A stretch of 64,000 bases of DNA from contig JABAKD010000035.1 of the NCBI GenBank assembly GCA_012845835.1, positions 826,246-890,245 of the forward strand, in the 5' to 3' direction. The position numbers and the translations under genes were made by a program. The notes beneath the pieces are model-generated. The model was not told where the DNA came from. It ran no database searches and saw only the letters and a list, made by a program, of their open reading frames with translations. Every line of letters begins with the position of its first letter. Position 1 is the first letter of the stretch. The DNA is from Undaria pinnatifida (taxonomy: Eukaryota > Sar > Phaeophyceae > Laminariales > Alariaceae). Positions 55,488 to 64,000 of the stretch are shown in pieces.

Positions 55488-56294
55488 CTTATGCAGTCGG
55501 ATTCAGCCAGTCGAAAACGGCCCTTTTCGACTGGACTTTTTCTCGACTGGATTTTTCTGGTCCTTTTTCTTGTTGACAGTCGAGCCGATTTCTTATTCTT
55601 ATCGTCAGTCGAGCCGATTTTACAGTTTTTGTGCTCTTCCTAGAGGCGGTTGGTGAGAGGGGGTACTGCTGTACAGCAGTCGAGAGCTCTTTTTTGTGGC
55701 TTGTGAGACCCCGCTCCGCTCACTCCGGCGCGCCCAACCACAGCCACAGCAGTAGTGATGTGCGACAACGGCCAGCCGCCTGGCCAGGCGCAGGCCCTCG
55801 AGGAAGGAGCGTGGTTTCAAGACACGAAGAGCCTACGAGCAGCCGCGGGCGAGAAGTTCGCCGAGGCAGGGCGCTCTTTCGTCGCCAGCAGGAAGGGCGG
55901 CGGCCGCCAAAAGATGTACCTGTGTTCTGGGCATATCACAGGCTGCCAGGCACAGGTGCGAGCCTACAAGAAGCTAGGTGGAGACGCGTGGCGTGTACAC
56001 ACAGTCAACACTACGCACACCAACTGCTCTGGGGGTAAAACCGCGGGGAGGTCGGCTGCGTTCCAGCGCGTCGCCAACCAAGCCTTCAACGACAACCCTC
56101 ATCTCCAGGGCGTGCAACTCAAGAAAAAGGTCGACAGAGACTTCGGGGTCCCGGTCAAGCACAGAGTCGCCACTACCATGAAGAAAACCGCGAGGGCGGC
56201 AAGCCAGGCCGTGGTGTCGGACTCCTACCAGCAGCTTCCTTCTCTCGCCGACCCCCTGTAGAAGAACTGCCCTGGCACCGTCGCTAGAAGTCGA
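55488..56294 (+). mobile_element. Mutator-like element, left end and first exon
   Basis: The terminus at 55488 (ATTTCTTATGCAGTCGGATT, CAGTCGAAAACGG) matches both ends of the MITE at 47291-48041. It is followed by about 180 bp of TTTTCGACTG/CAGTCGA motifs and then a transposase N-terminus (55758-56261). A canonical splice donor, CGAG then GTGAGT, is at 56294. The right terminus was not found in the window. Confidence 0.6.
55758..56261 (+). pseudogene. Mutator-like transposase N-terminal domain, premature stop
   Basis: 167 codons from the ATG at 55758. Residues 54-90 form a FLYWCH/WRKY-GCM1-like zinc-binding region (Cys56, Cys63, His87, Cys90). Residues about 97-155 read SAAFQRVANQAF, LQGVQLKKKVDRDFGV and KKTARAASQAVVSDSYQQLP, the helical segment that precedes the catalytic core in Mutator-like transposases (family knowledge, recognised by eye). 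The TAG at 56259-56261 interrupts a reading that would continue into a KNCPGTVA block, which resembles the family's NPGT motif, and then meets the donor at 56294. The stop therefore looks like a disabling mutation. Confidence 0.6.
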
Positions 56295-56429
56295 GGTGAG
56301 TACTGCAGGGTGGCAGTGATACATGTTTGAGCTCTGTTCTGGTGTGCTTGGAGCACGTGTGAGGTGTGAAGGATCATCGCTCAGCAGTAGCCCTGTGCAC
56401 TTCGCACACAGCACAGATGATGACATAAA

Positions 56430-57800
56430 AAGTGAAAATACACTCCAGCTGTGAGACCGAAGATTTCGTCGAAACTCATCTTTGAAAGCTGTGTGTGATA
56501 CTTCGATCGCGCGTATTACGGGTTGTGTGTCCTCATTAAGGATATAGGTCGGCGACTCCCCTTACAACTACAGTGTAGCTATCAGGGTCAACAGGGTGAT
56601 GTTAGTCAGTCTGTGCGCGAAAATTATAAAACCCGTTTCTGAGGGGGACAAAATCTGACAGTTGTGGAAGGAAATGTATCCGTTTATCAAGTGAATCCTG
56701 TAAGTCGAATAACCGGTGAGGGGAGGGCGGAGTTTTGAAGGACGTGGGGGCCTGGTTTCATCAAAAGCGAGCGGGGTTGGAGGGGGGAGGAAATGGGAGG
56801 GGGACGGGGGGGGGACGGGCGGGCAATTTGTGCGTGGAAGCTATAGATCCTTCAAGGGGATAAATCTGACGGTTTTGTGAAAAAATAAAATAAAATGAAG
56901 CGCCAGTTCATCATACGGGGGGGGGGCGGGTGGGGCAGCTCAATCTGTGCGTGGAAACTATACATTATTTTAAGGGGATAAATGTGACGGTTTTGGAAAG
57001 AATGCATCAGTTTATCATGTATATCTTGGGGTAAGTCGTACAATCAGTTAGTAGAGGGCGGAGTGTTCGAGGGGGTGGGGGAGGGATGGGGAGGTGGGGG
57101 GTGGGGGAGGGGTGGGGGGGGGGGCAAGGGAAGGGCTTCAGGTGGCATAGATGTAGGGGTTTATTATACGTGTGGTGCTAGGTCTAGGCGATGGTGCGGG
57201 TGGTGGGGAAGAAGGGGGCGTTCGGGGCGGGGGGGAGGGGGAAGCAGCGGGATGGATGGCTCTAGAAAGATAATGAGGTGATATCCAGTACGTGAAGTGT
57301 TTGTCAATATGGCGGATTTCAATTTTAGGTGGGGCGTTTGAGCAAGGGAGAGCGAGAAGGGGGGGGGGGGGGTTTAGGAGGTTCAGGTCACATATAATAT
57401 TCAAATACACTCCGGCTGTGAGATCAAAGATACGTAGGGGCTTGTTATACGCCTGGTGCTAGGTCTAGGCGATCGTGCGGGTGGTGGGAAAAGCGGGGGC
57501 GTTGGAGGAGGGGTGGGGGGAAAGAATGAAAACTACGTCATAGATGGTCAGAAAGATAATGACGTGATATCAACTGCGTAGAGTGTTTATTACTCTGGCC
57601 GATTTCGATTGTAAGTGGGGCGTTTAAACAAACTAGGCGAAAAAAAAGGGCGGGGTGGGGGAGGGGGGAAGGGGTGGGGGGGGGTTGAACAAGAGGGGTC
57701 GGGGGAGGGGGAGGGGAGGGGGGAGCGGGACATTTACATATGTGCGCGGAACTAAATATCCTTAAAGGGGACAAACCTGACGATTGTAGCAGAAGACATC
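56430..57800. repeat. G-rich series of diverged dispersed-repeat units
   Basis: Units containing GTGAGAYCGAAGAT, GTGCGYGGAA, an AAGGGGAYAAA, CTGACGGTTTTG-type word, and a GGGGAGGGGGG stretch recur near 56430, 56830, 56950, 57410 and 57735. The plus strand carries many runs of four or more G (for example 56760-56820, 57063-57135, 57225-57245, 57655-57730), giving strong G-quadruplex potential. The minus-strand Pro-rich frames are artefacts of this. Confidence 0.55.
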
Positions 57801-58293
57801 CCTTTATATCACCTGCCTGGTAATGTTTACTATTGTAGAAGGTTTGATGTTAGATGCAGTATGCAACTCGGTGTTTAAGTGTAGTAAATAACGTGTTAAA
57901 TCTTCATCATTTGTTCTTGTACATGGATTGAAAGCGATAATATTTTATAGAATACAAGGGCTCCGGCTCCCATGCTTCGGGTAGGGCAGGGCAGCACGTC
58001 GACAACTTAAGGTGTAGCTGTCCGATTTGGCATGCATTGAACTTTAAAGTAATGCCAAGAGTTTAATACGAACATGGGATTATAAAGTCATGATTTGACA
58101 GAAAAAAAAACGTAATATTATACAACAAAGAAGGCAAGGATAGGCGAAACACACTATGTTAAATGCGCCGTCAAGTAAAAGTTGGCGTCTATCAAACAAA
58201 AATAACGAAAATAGTATTATTGAGAACCTGCGTCGCCTCTAGGCGAAACGAAAGAGGCCTTGGCATTAATGAAGAGACTGCACTGCTGTCCCC

Positions 58294-58530
58294 GTGGCAA
58301 TGGAGGTTCGACGTCGACAGGATGCAAAGTCGGTTTGCATCAAACGTCGACATGGGGCCATGTCAGCCGGCGAGGTTTTGGAAGAAGATTGCTTTGTTTG
58401 TTACGTGAAGGCTGTCGCATTGACTGGCGTGGTAGCGGGCGAGGAGAAAAACGAAGAAGAGGAGGGCGATCTCTCGTGGGACTCGAAGGGTGCGCCAGCT
58501 AGCGTTGGGCTGCGAAAGCAACTGAGTTAA
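58294..58530 (+). CDS. Unrecognised short ORF upstream of a poly-A-tailed end
   Basis: 78 codons, with an EEDCFVCYVKAV stretch, an acidic EEKNEEEEGDLSW run and an end in GLRKQLS. The stop lies inside the segment shared with 45268-45434. The combination ORF, about 80-bp trailer and A run (58607-58628) looks like a longer retrocopy of an mRNA or the 3' end of a non-LTR element. No family recognised. Confidence 0.3.
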   Translation: MAMEVRRRQDAKSVCIKRRHGAMSAGEVLEEDCFVCYVKAVALTGVVAGEEKNEEEEGDLSWDSKGAPASVGLRKQLS

Positions 58531-58632
58531 ATCGACACACGACGCGTATGAAAATACGCGGAAGTGTGGTGAGCTAAAGCTTTATTTTTCCCCATCCGCC
58601 GGAGGATAAAAAAAAAAAAAAAAAAAAAACTC
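58470..58632 (+). mobile_element. Poly-A-tailed retrocopy, longer partner of 45268-45434
   Basis: It shares about 150 bp with 45268-45434, including AGCAACTGAGTTAAATCGAC and CTTTATTTTTCCCCAT, and ends in an uninterrupted run of about 22 A. Here the similarity to the other copy starts inside an open frame that extends further upstream, so this is the longer copy. Confidence 0.6.
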
Positions 58633-59121
58633 TCGTTGCGTCGGCGTTGTCTAAGATAGGTGCGGGGGTGGCTTTGCTCGTGCGGGAGGTTGGCGTAGCG
58701 CTTCTTCTCTGTTTTTTCTCGAGAAGGCGGGATATGTGTGTCTGCTGTCTTTGCCTCGTGGGTGCTTTCACGTTGTCGAAATCGGACGCGTCCCCTGAAT
58801 ACATAATATCCGGAGTGTCTCTACCATGACGACTGCTGATGGTGCCGTGCGAATTTCCCAGAGACTGACATATTATTTACTGGTAGAAATAATCATATAC
58901 CTTTCTTTGCAACATTTTTTTCTTCATCCCATTTATCATCCCCGCACCATTCTCGCGCTCCCTCCCAGTAGTAACTCAGATCCGGGGTCACATAGCGGGC
59001 CCTCCTCCTCCCTCCCCACTTCGGCACGTGCCTTCATTTTTACCGCGAGGAGAATCGAGCATTTTCATCCCTCGTCGACTCGCGTCGAATTGTACCTAGC
59101 AGGCGCTCTCAGCAGTTGATC

Positions 59122-59246
59122 TCTTTTTTTTATTGCATTTTTGCAAATTAGGTCATATTCATCGTGGCGGGTGTCGAACTCAAGGACAACCAAACGTTGG
59201 AGGTATTCGAGGGTAAAACCACTAGACCACCGGGGCGGCCGGCTGA
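59122..59246 (-). mobile_element. SINE with tRNA-like head and A-rich tail
   Basis: On the minus strand it begins CAGCCGGCCGCCCCGG, then TGGTCTAGTGG (a good polymerase III A box and tRNA D-arm, GGT...ACC stem). GAGTTCGACAC, a B-box/T-loop-like word, lies about 50 bases on, and the unit ends CAATAAAAAAAA. It is flanked by a 9-bp near-identical duplication, CAGTTGATC at 59113-59121 and CAATTGATC at 59247-59255. The T stem pairs poorly and no 7-base anticodon loop forms, so this is a tRNA-derived insertion, not a functional tRNA gene. Confidence 0.65.
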
Positions 59247-59989
59247 CAATTGATCAAAACAAAACAGGATCTTTGCATAGGGTTCAAAATCGTGTTGGCA
59301 GAAAAACCAAATTTGCAGGAAGCAGCTGAAAGGTCAAGAAACAGGCAATATTTCAGTTGTTATTGTTCTCACATTAACTCGCACAATCCAGTCCGTGGTC
59401 ACAGGACAGGTTCCAATCACTCTGGAGCAGAGGAATACCCTAGGGAAAAACACAAACAACCCAAGGTGGTACACGCATAAATCACAGCTGATGCAATTCA
59501 TGCCTCCACCAGAAACATATAAAAGTGAGACCGGGAGTCAGTATACGACGTGCCAGGTCCATACCGGTGCATACGTCTCATTACTCGCGCCTGGGAAAAC
59601 CGACTATACCGCTTGTCACCCAAGAAAGACTACCACGTATATATCACACGTAGTATCTATCACTACGCATACGCACAACAGACGCAAGTCAATTGGAAAA
59701 AAGAAACAAAGAACAAAGAAGAGAAAGGAAAGGAAATGGGTGCATGGGGCCAAGAAAAAGAAAAGAACAATAAATTTTGGGGGGTCTACTGGCGAGGCTG
59801 CCACCAGAACGGGATGTCACATGTCACGTGGTCTTTCGACGGTCTACAGCAGTAGTACTACGAACGACTTCCGATACACCCACCCACCGAAGCACGGACT
59901 GCCGGCCAATTACGCGATCGACAGCTGGCCGTGGTTGTCACGTGTCTCTGTGTTGGGGGCCCCTGCCCTGCCTCTTGTTGGCTTTTGAG

Positions 59990-60920
59990 AGTGATGCGTG
60001 TACGACTAAACTTGCCAACGAACGGCACTCGCACTGCACTTTGAGCTATTTGCTGTAGTTCTGGTTGCTACTTGTTGCTGCATTATGTGCTAGACATTTC
60101 GCCCTTCGGCTTTTGCTGTACACCTGCTGTTGTGTGTTTGCCAATGTCGTCAGTTGGCGTTCATGCTCGTCGTACATACTGCTGTTCTCACCGAGTACGT
60201 GCGGGTTTCCTCGTACCTCAACCGTACGACGACGAGCTCAAAACAGAAGGGAGGTGACATGAAATGGCATGGACAATGGCCACATAGAAGCGAGCACAGC
60301 GGGATAGTTCGCTGCGAATCAACCGCACTCGTTCATGCCTACAGCAGAGGCTGGCTGGAGTGTCAGCGGCCGTGCTTAAGCCAGGGCCAAAGGCCGAAGA
60401 GATGGCTCTTCTACCTGCTAGGTTTTGTCTCGAGATTCTGTTATATATTGGACAGAGTGATGCTTGTACGACTAAACTTGCCAACGGCACTCGCACTGCA
60501 CTTTGAGCTATCTGCTGTAGTTCTGGTTGCTACTAGTTGCTGCATTATGTGCTAGAAGTTTCGCCCTTCGGCTACTGCTGCTACACCTGCTGTTGCGTGC
60601 TTGCCAATGTCGTCAATTGGCGTTCATGCTCGTCGTACATACTGCTGCTCTCACCGAGTACGTACGGGTTTCCTCGTACCTCAACCGTACGACGACGAGC
60701 TCAAAACAGAAGGGAGGTGACATGAAATGGCATGGACAATGGCCACATAGAAGCGAGCACAGCGGGATAGTTCGCTGCGAATCAACCGCATTCGTTCATG
60801 CCTACAGCAGAGGCTGGCTGGAGTGTCAGCGGCCGTGCTTAAGCCAGGGCCAAAGGCCGAAGAGACGGCTCTACCTGCCAGGTTTTGTCTCGGAATTCTG
60901 TTACGTGAAAGTATCATGAT
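59990..60920. repeat. 467-bp tandem duplication
   Basis: TACGACTAAACTTGCC at 60001 recurs at 60468, and the following 440 bp match almost base for base through CCGTACGACGACGAGCTC and GGCTGGCTGGAGTGTCAGC. Both copies end in GGTTTTGTCTCG. Short frames repeat in both copies and have no recognisable domain. Confidence 0.85.
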
Positions 60921-61494
60921 TTGGGAGTTATTTTGTCACGAAACGTCTTGCCGTCGGTAATTTGTGTCACGAAGTTGTTGGATATCGTCGGTAAGTTGTG
61001 TCACGTTTTAGGTGAACCCACACTAAAAAAATGAATTTCCAGCTGGCAAAACGAGCAGGAACAAGAGCAATAAAATGTCGAGCAAGAAACCAAACGAACT
61101 AGTAAAAAAGTACAGCAAAGAAACTAACGCTCGAGAGTATGCCACCGCAAAATTCCAAACATTATCACGTACCGTTTGGAAATGATGCCAATTTTGTAAA
61201 TCATTCAGGCATTGCAGCCATTAAGATTCAACAAATTTTCCAAAATTCCTCCTCGACACTCGCTCGTCTCGCTCGGCGCCCGTCCGCGTTTACGTCGATG
61301 TGCGGAACGGACACGACAGGGCGAGGGGCGTTGGAGCCGCCCCCCGAAGGCGGCGCTCGAACCAAGCCATATTCGACCGATAATTCCAGTTCCGCGGATC
61401 GCATACTTAGGCCGAGACAAAAAACTCGTGACCAAAGTCCATGACACCAAGGAATGACTCGATATTCAAGGAATAATTTTATACATATTTATTT

Positions 61495-61700
61495 GTAGTT
61501 ACCATTATTTTCTGACATCGCTAATTATAAGAAAGAGTTACGTATTGCCAAATAAAACACGCGAGGTGATGTGGTCATGCACTGTTTGTCACCGCCATCA
61601 TGTAGTTACCATTATTTTCTGACATCGCTAATTATACGAAAGAGATACGTGTTGCCAAATACAACATGCAAAGTGATGTGGACATGCACTGTCACCGCCA
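61495..61700. repeat. 106-bp tandem duplication
   Basis: TGTAGTTACCATTATTTTCT at 61495 and 61601 starts two copies with few differences (CATCGCTAATTATA, GATGTGG, CACCGCCAT). Confidence 0.8.
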
Positions 61701-62299
61701 TTGAGCACTAGAGGGAGAAATGCGAATCGTCAGTGTTTTCAAGAAACGCTTGGTATACACGCGCTCAATTACTATATCTCGTCTGTCTTTTGTTGTGTGC
61801 CCGTGTGCTTCGCTGCAGCAGTCATGCATGATGATTCCCGCAGGTTCCCTTCCCTCACAGCTGTATCCGCAGCAGCAGCGCTGGCCTCTTTCCGCGCTTG
61901 CGTTTAAAAATGCAAAAATGCTTCATCTTGGACGGGTAGGGCGTGTGTGTTTGGGTGCCGTGTATGTAGGATAGCGCTACCGGTTGCTTGATATGCGGAA
62001 GTAAGTCCCTTCAGCAAAAAAACTTGTACATGTAGACGCACGACAAAGCATATGTGCTGCGGTTTGGGCATGTACACACACAGCGTTGAGTTGAGGTATA
62101 GAGCGAGAGTTTTGAAACGAGTATCTAATAGTGCTGCGCGCCACATCTTATGAACTCTGAGGTCATTGCTTTATCCATACAAAAGTCCGCAGGCACGTTG
62201 ATGGAGCTATGACCCGCTGCATGTACATATGTCACCCTTTGTTTCCTCCACTCTCAAGTATTGTATCCTGCGCAAAACCTGGTATTCAGTTCCGATCAT

Positions 62300-62465
62300 A
62301 CGTATGAAGGCGTGGCCACCGCTCTTTGAAAGAGTAGACTGAAAAAATGCGTTGAACACTGCTGCGTTTATTCCGGTCTGAAAATATGAAGGAGTGGCCA
62401 CCGTTCTTTGAAAGAGCAGACTGAAACAATGCGTTATACACTGCTGCGTTTATTCCGGTCTGAAA
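62300..62465. repeat. 84-bp tandem repeat, two copies
   Basis: The unit GTGGCCACCG, TCTTTGAAAGAG, AATGCGTT and TGCTGCGTTTATTCCGGTCT occurs at about 62312 and 62396. Confidence 0.8.
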
Positions 62466-63900
62466 ATTTACAAGATACAAGTACTCCAGCAGGCAAGCAC
62501 GGGCTGTCACCGCTGTGCGCGGCAAGCGCAATTCTGGTTCTCTTGGTACGCTGCTGTCGATTGTTGTCGATTGACGGTACGCTCTGCCTGGCATATGAAC
62601 GTGCGGCCGGCAAGCCTTGTGTACAAGGTGCGGTCGGCAGCCCTTGTGTACATCAGTAGGAAGAAGTGCAGGACCCATGTAAAGCCCACACTACTACAGC
62701 AGTATAACATCTGGTGTTTGATCTGCAGTACTTCCACCTCTGCTGTTCACTACGATCATTCCTCATCAACCAATCTGTTGTTCGAGCCCTCTTGGTGTAG
62801 CGGTCCTACGAAGAATGTTGCTCAAGAACGTTACTCGAATACAAAGAGTGTATAGAAGCGAGTATGTACTGTGGTAGACTCTTGCTATGCTACATGTTCT
62901 TGTAGTGAAGAGCTTGGGCTGGGAATTATCTCTCTCCGCTCGCCATCTGTCGTTGTTCGGCACTGATACCCCCTCCGTTTGGTCTTTTCCATATGGTTAT
63001 TTTCATGTTTGTATTTTGCGTGGGTGCGTGTGCTCACATTAGCCGCAAGGTTAACTGCTTCTGGAATGATCTGGAACACTGTACGCAAACCTACAGCTAT
63101 CCTATTTACATTAATAATATCAATTCTGCCACCAACGTCGGAAGTACGGTGCAGCGAATGGGTTTGGTTTGAACCCCATTCTTCATCCATACAAGCGTTC
63201 TTGTCGAATTTTTTTTACGTGATAATATCGTTTGATCCGAGATTGTGTGATTGGAATCTTGATGTGTTTCTTGGCACCCATTCTGTTTGTTGATTATTTC
63301 TCCACTGCTCTTCAGAAACACTCCGACGGCACGTTCAAGCGATTCGGCGTTATGCTTGGACGCGCGGCGTTCGTGTGTCGGTACAGTCCGCTCAAGGTAT
63401 GAACGGCGAACGGCGTTGTCTCATATTTCGAACGAACCGTCAACGCCTGTGATGGCAGGTTCGGTGGTGGTGGTTCTGTTGGCTGGCCTATGTAGTATGC
63501 AACATGCAGATATTCTGTCGTAAACTCGAAAACAACCGCCGCGGAAGCGCGTAGACATGTATGACAATCGATGGTGTTTGCCAATAGGCGTGGTGCACAC
63601 ACATGCATACGCATGCTAAAAAATGTGCGCCAGTGGTTGGATGTCTGGCTGTGTATGCCATACATGCTTCTGCTCTTGAACAAAACCGGCAAACCGATCC
63701 CTCCCTCTATCTTTGATGAGCGCAAGCGAAGTACCAACGCCACGGAAGGCGCTGCGTCGAAGAGACTTTCAATCGTGGTTAGCTCTTCTGCATCCTTCGG
63801 CATGAAATACAAGATAATTGAAAACCGACACCCCGCCCCGCTCCCCATACGCCGGCCCGCGTACTATTTCTACTATTTTCTTTGAAAAGGTGCCCTGAGT
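62466..63900. other. No gene assigned; possible upstream part of a Mutator-like element
   Basis: Open frames on both strands (for example 63312-63848 minus, 63571-63885 plus) overlap. Neither shows a domain I can name. The duplicated CGGTCGGCAGCCCTTGTGTAC words near 62600-62650 show local repetition. Confidence 0.25.
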
Positions 63901-64000
63901 GGACGCTGGCTTCCTGAAGGGCGAGTGGGAGGGTGTGATGCTGATCGCGACGTTCAAGGACGCCAACAACACCTTGGTGCACCTCGCCACGGTCATCTGC
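63901..64000 (+). pseudogene. Mutator-like transposase catalytic-core fragment, cut by the window edge
   Basis: The frame reads VDAGFLKGEWEGVMLIATF, then KDANNTLVHLATVIC, to the last base. This is the start of the Mutator-like DDE core, where the Asp of the VDA motif is the first catalytic acid and a D-x-N-N stretch follows (family knowledge, recognised by eye). An in-frame TGA lies just upstream, but CCCTGAG could be a splice acceptor, making this an internal exon. Whether it belongs with the N-terminal exon 7.6 kb to the left is undetermined. Confidence 0.55.

Noticed and set aside
1-64000. CRISPR arrays, rRNA genes or prokaryotic operons
   Set aside because: No regular direct repeats with unique spacers, no rRNA-like conserved stretches and no closely spaced co-directional genes were seen; the splice structure shows a eukaryote.

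Overview
This is nuclear DNA of an intron-rich eukaryote with a repeat-laden genome. The evidence is a calreticulin gene split into eight GT-AG exons over 11.6 kb, plus many transposons that carry target-site duplications, poly-A-tailed insertions and long minisatellites. An ER-retention HDEL C-terminus, long repeat-filled introns and this mix of mobile elements would fit a large-genome alga or other protist, perhaps a stramenopile. That placement is inference and nothing here fixes the taxon. No bacterial operon, CRISPR array, rRNA or functional tRNA gene was seen.

Region by region. 0-9.7 kb holds a higher-order tandem repeat (about 430 bp units), two GGTACCGG minisatellite blocks, the decayed 3' end of an LTR retrotransposon (integrase-tail-like remnant plus 3' LTR at 6.66-6.93 kb), a 1.3 kb non-autonomous relative (7593-8901) inserted into a TATGATAG microsatellite with an AGTA duplication, and a 529-bp MITE with an 8-bp duplication (9147-9675). 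10.5-19 kb holds a GAAGCTTCCA-type minisatellite, two 488-bp LTRs facing opposite ways, a run of degenerate CTGCTCAAATTTG repeats, and a proline/threonine-rich ORF (17131-18451) cut off by a second copy of the minisatellite tail. 19-32 kb has no convincing host gene. It holds a KDZ-like transposase remnant, a 0.7-kb tandem repeat with long G runs, a second minisatellite array in the opposite orientation, a 70-bp tandem repeat and a cluster of ATTGG (inverse CCAAT) sites.

32.5-44.1 kb (minus strand) is the one host gene I can support fully: calreticulin, 424 aa, with signal peptide, lectin domain, three plus three P-domain repeats and HDEL. Its introns contain decayed duplicate copies of exons 2, 3, 4 and 5, and intron 4 also hosts a 1.85-kb TIR transposon with its own open reading frame. 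44.6-64 kb is transposon territory: a hAT element (44585-46152) with a BED finger remnant, a Mutator-type MITE and a related Mutator-like transposase N-terminus, a 3.2-kb LTR element whose unfilled target survives in a neighbouring duplicate, a tRNA-like SINE, two poly-A-tailed copies of one 3' end, several local tandem duplications, and a Mutator-like catalytic-domain fragment running off the right edge.

Apart from calreticulin, the window is best read as layered transposon insertions and local tandem duplications. Several insertions can be dated relative to each other because the empty site is still visible nearby.
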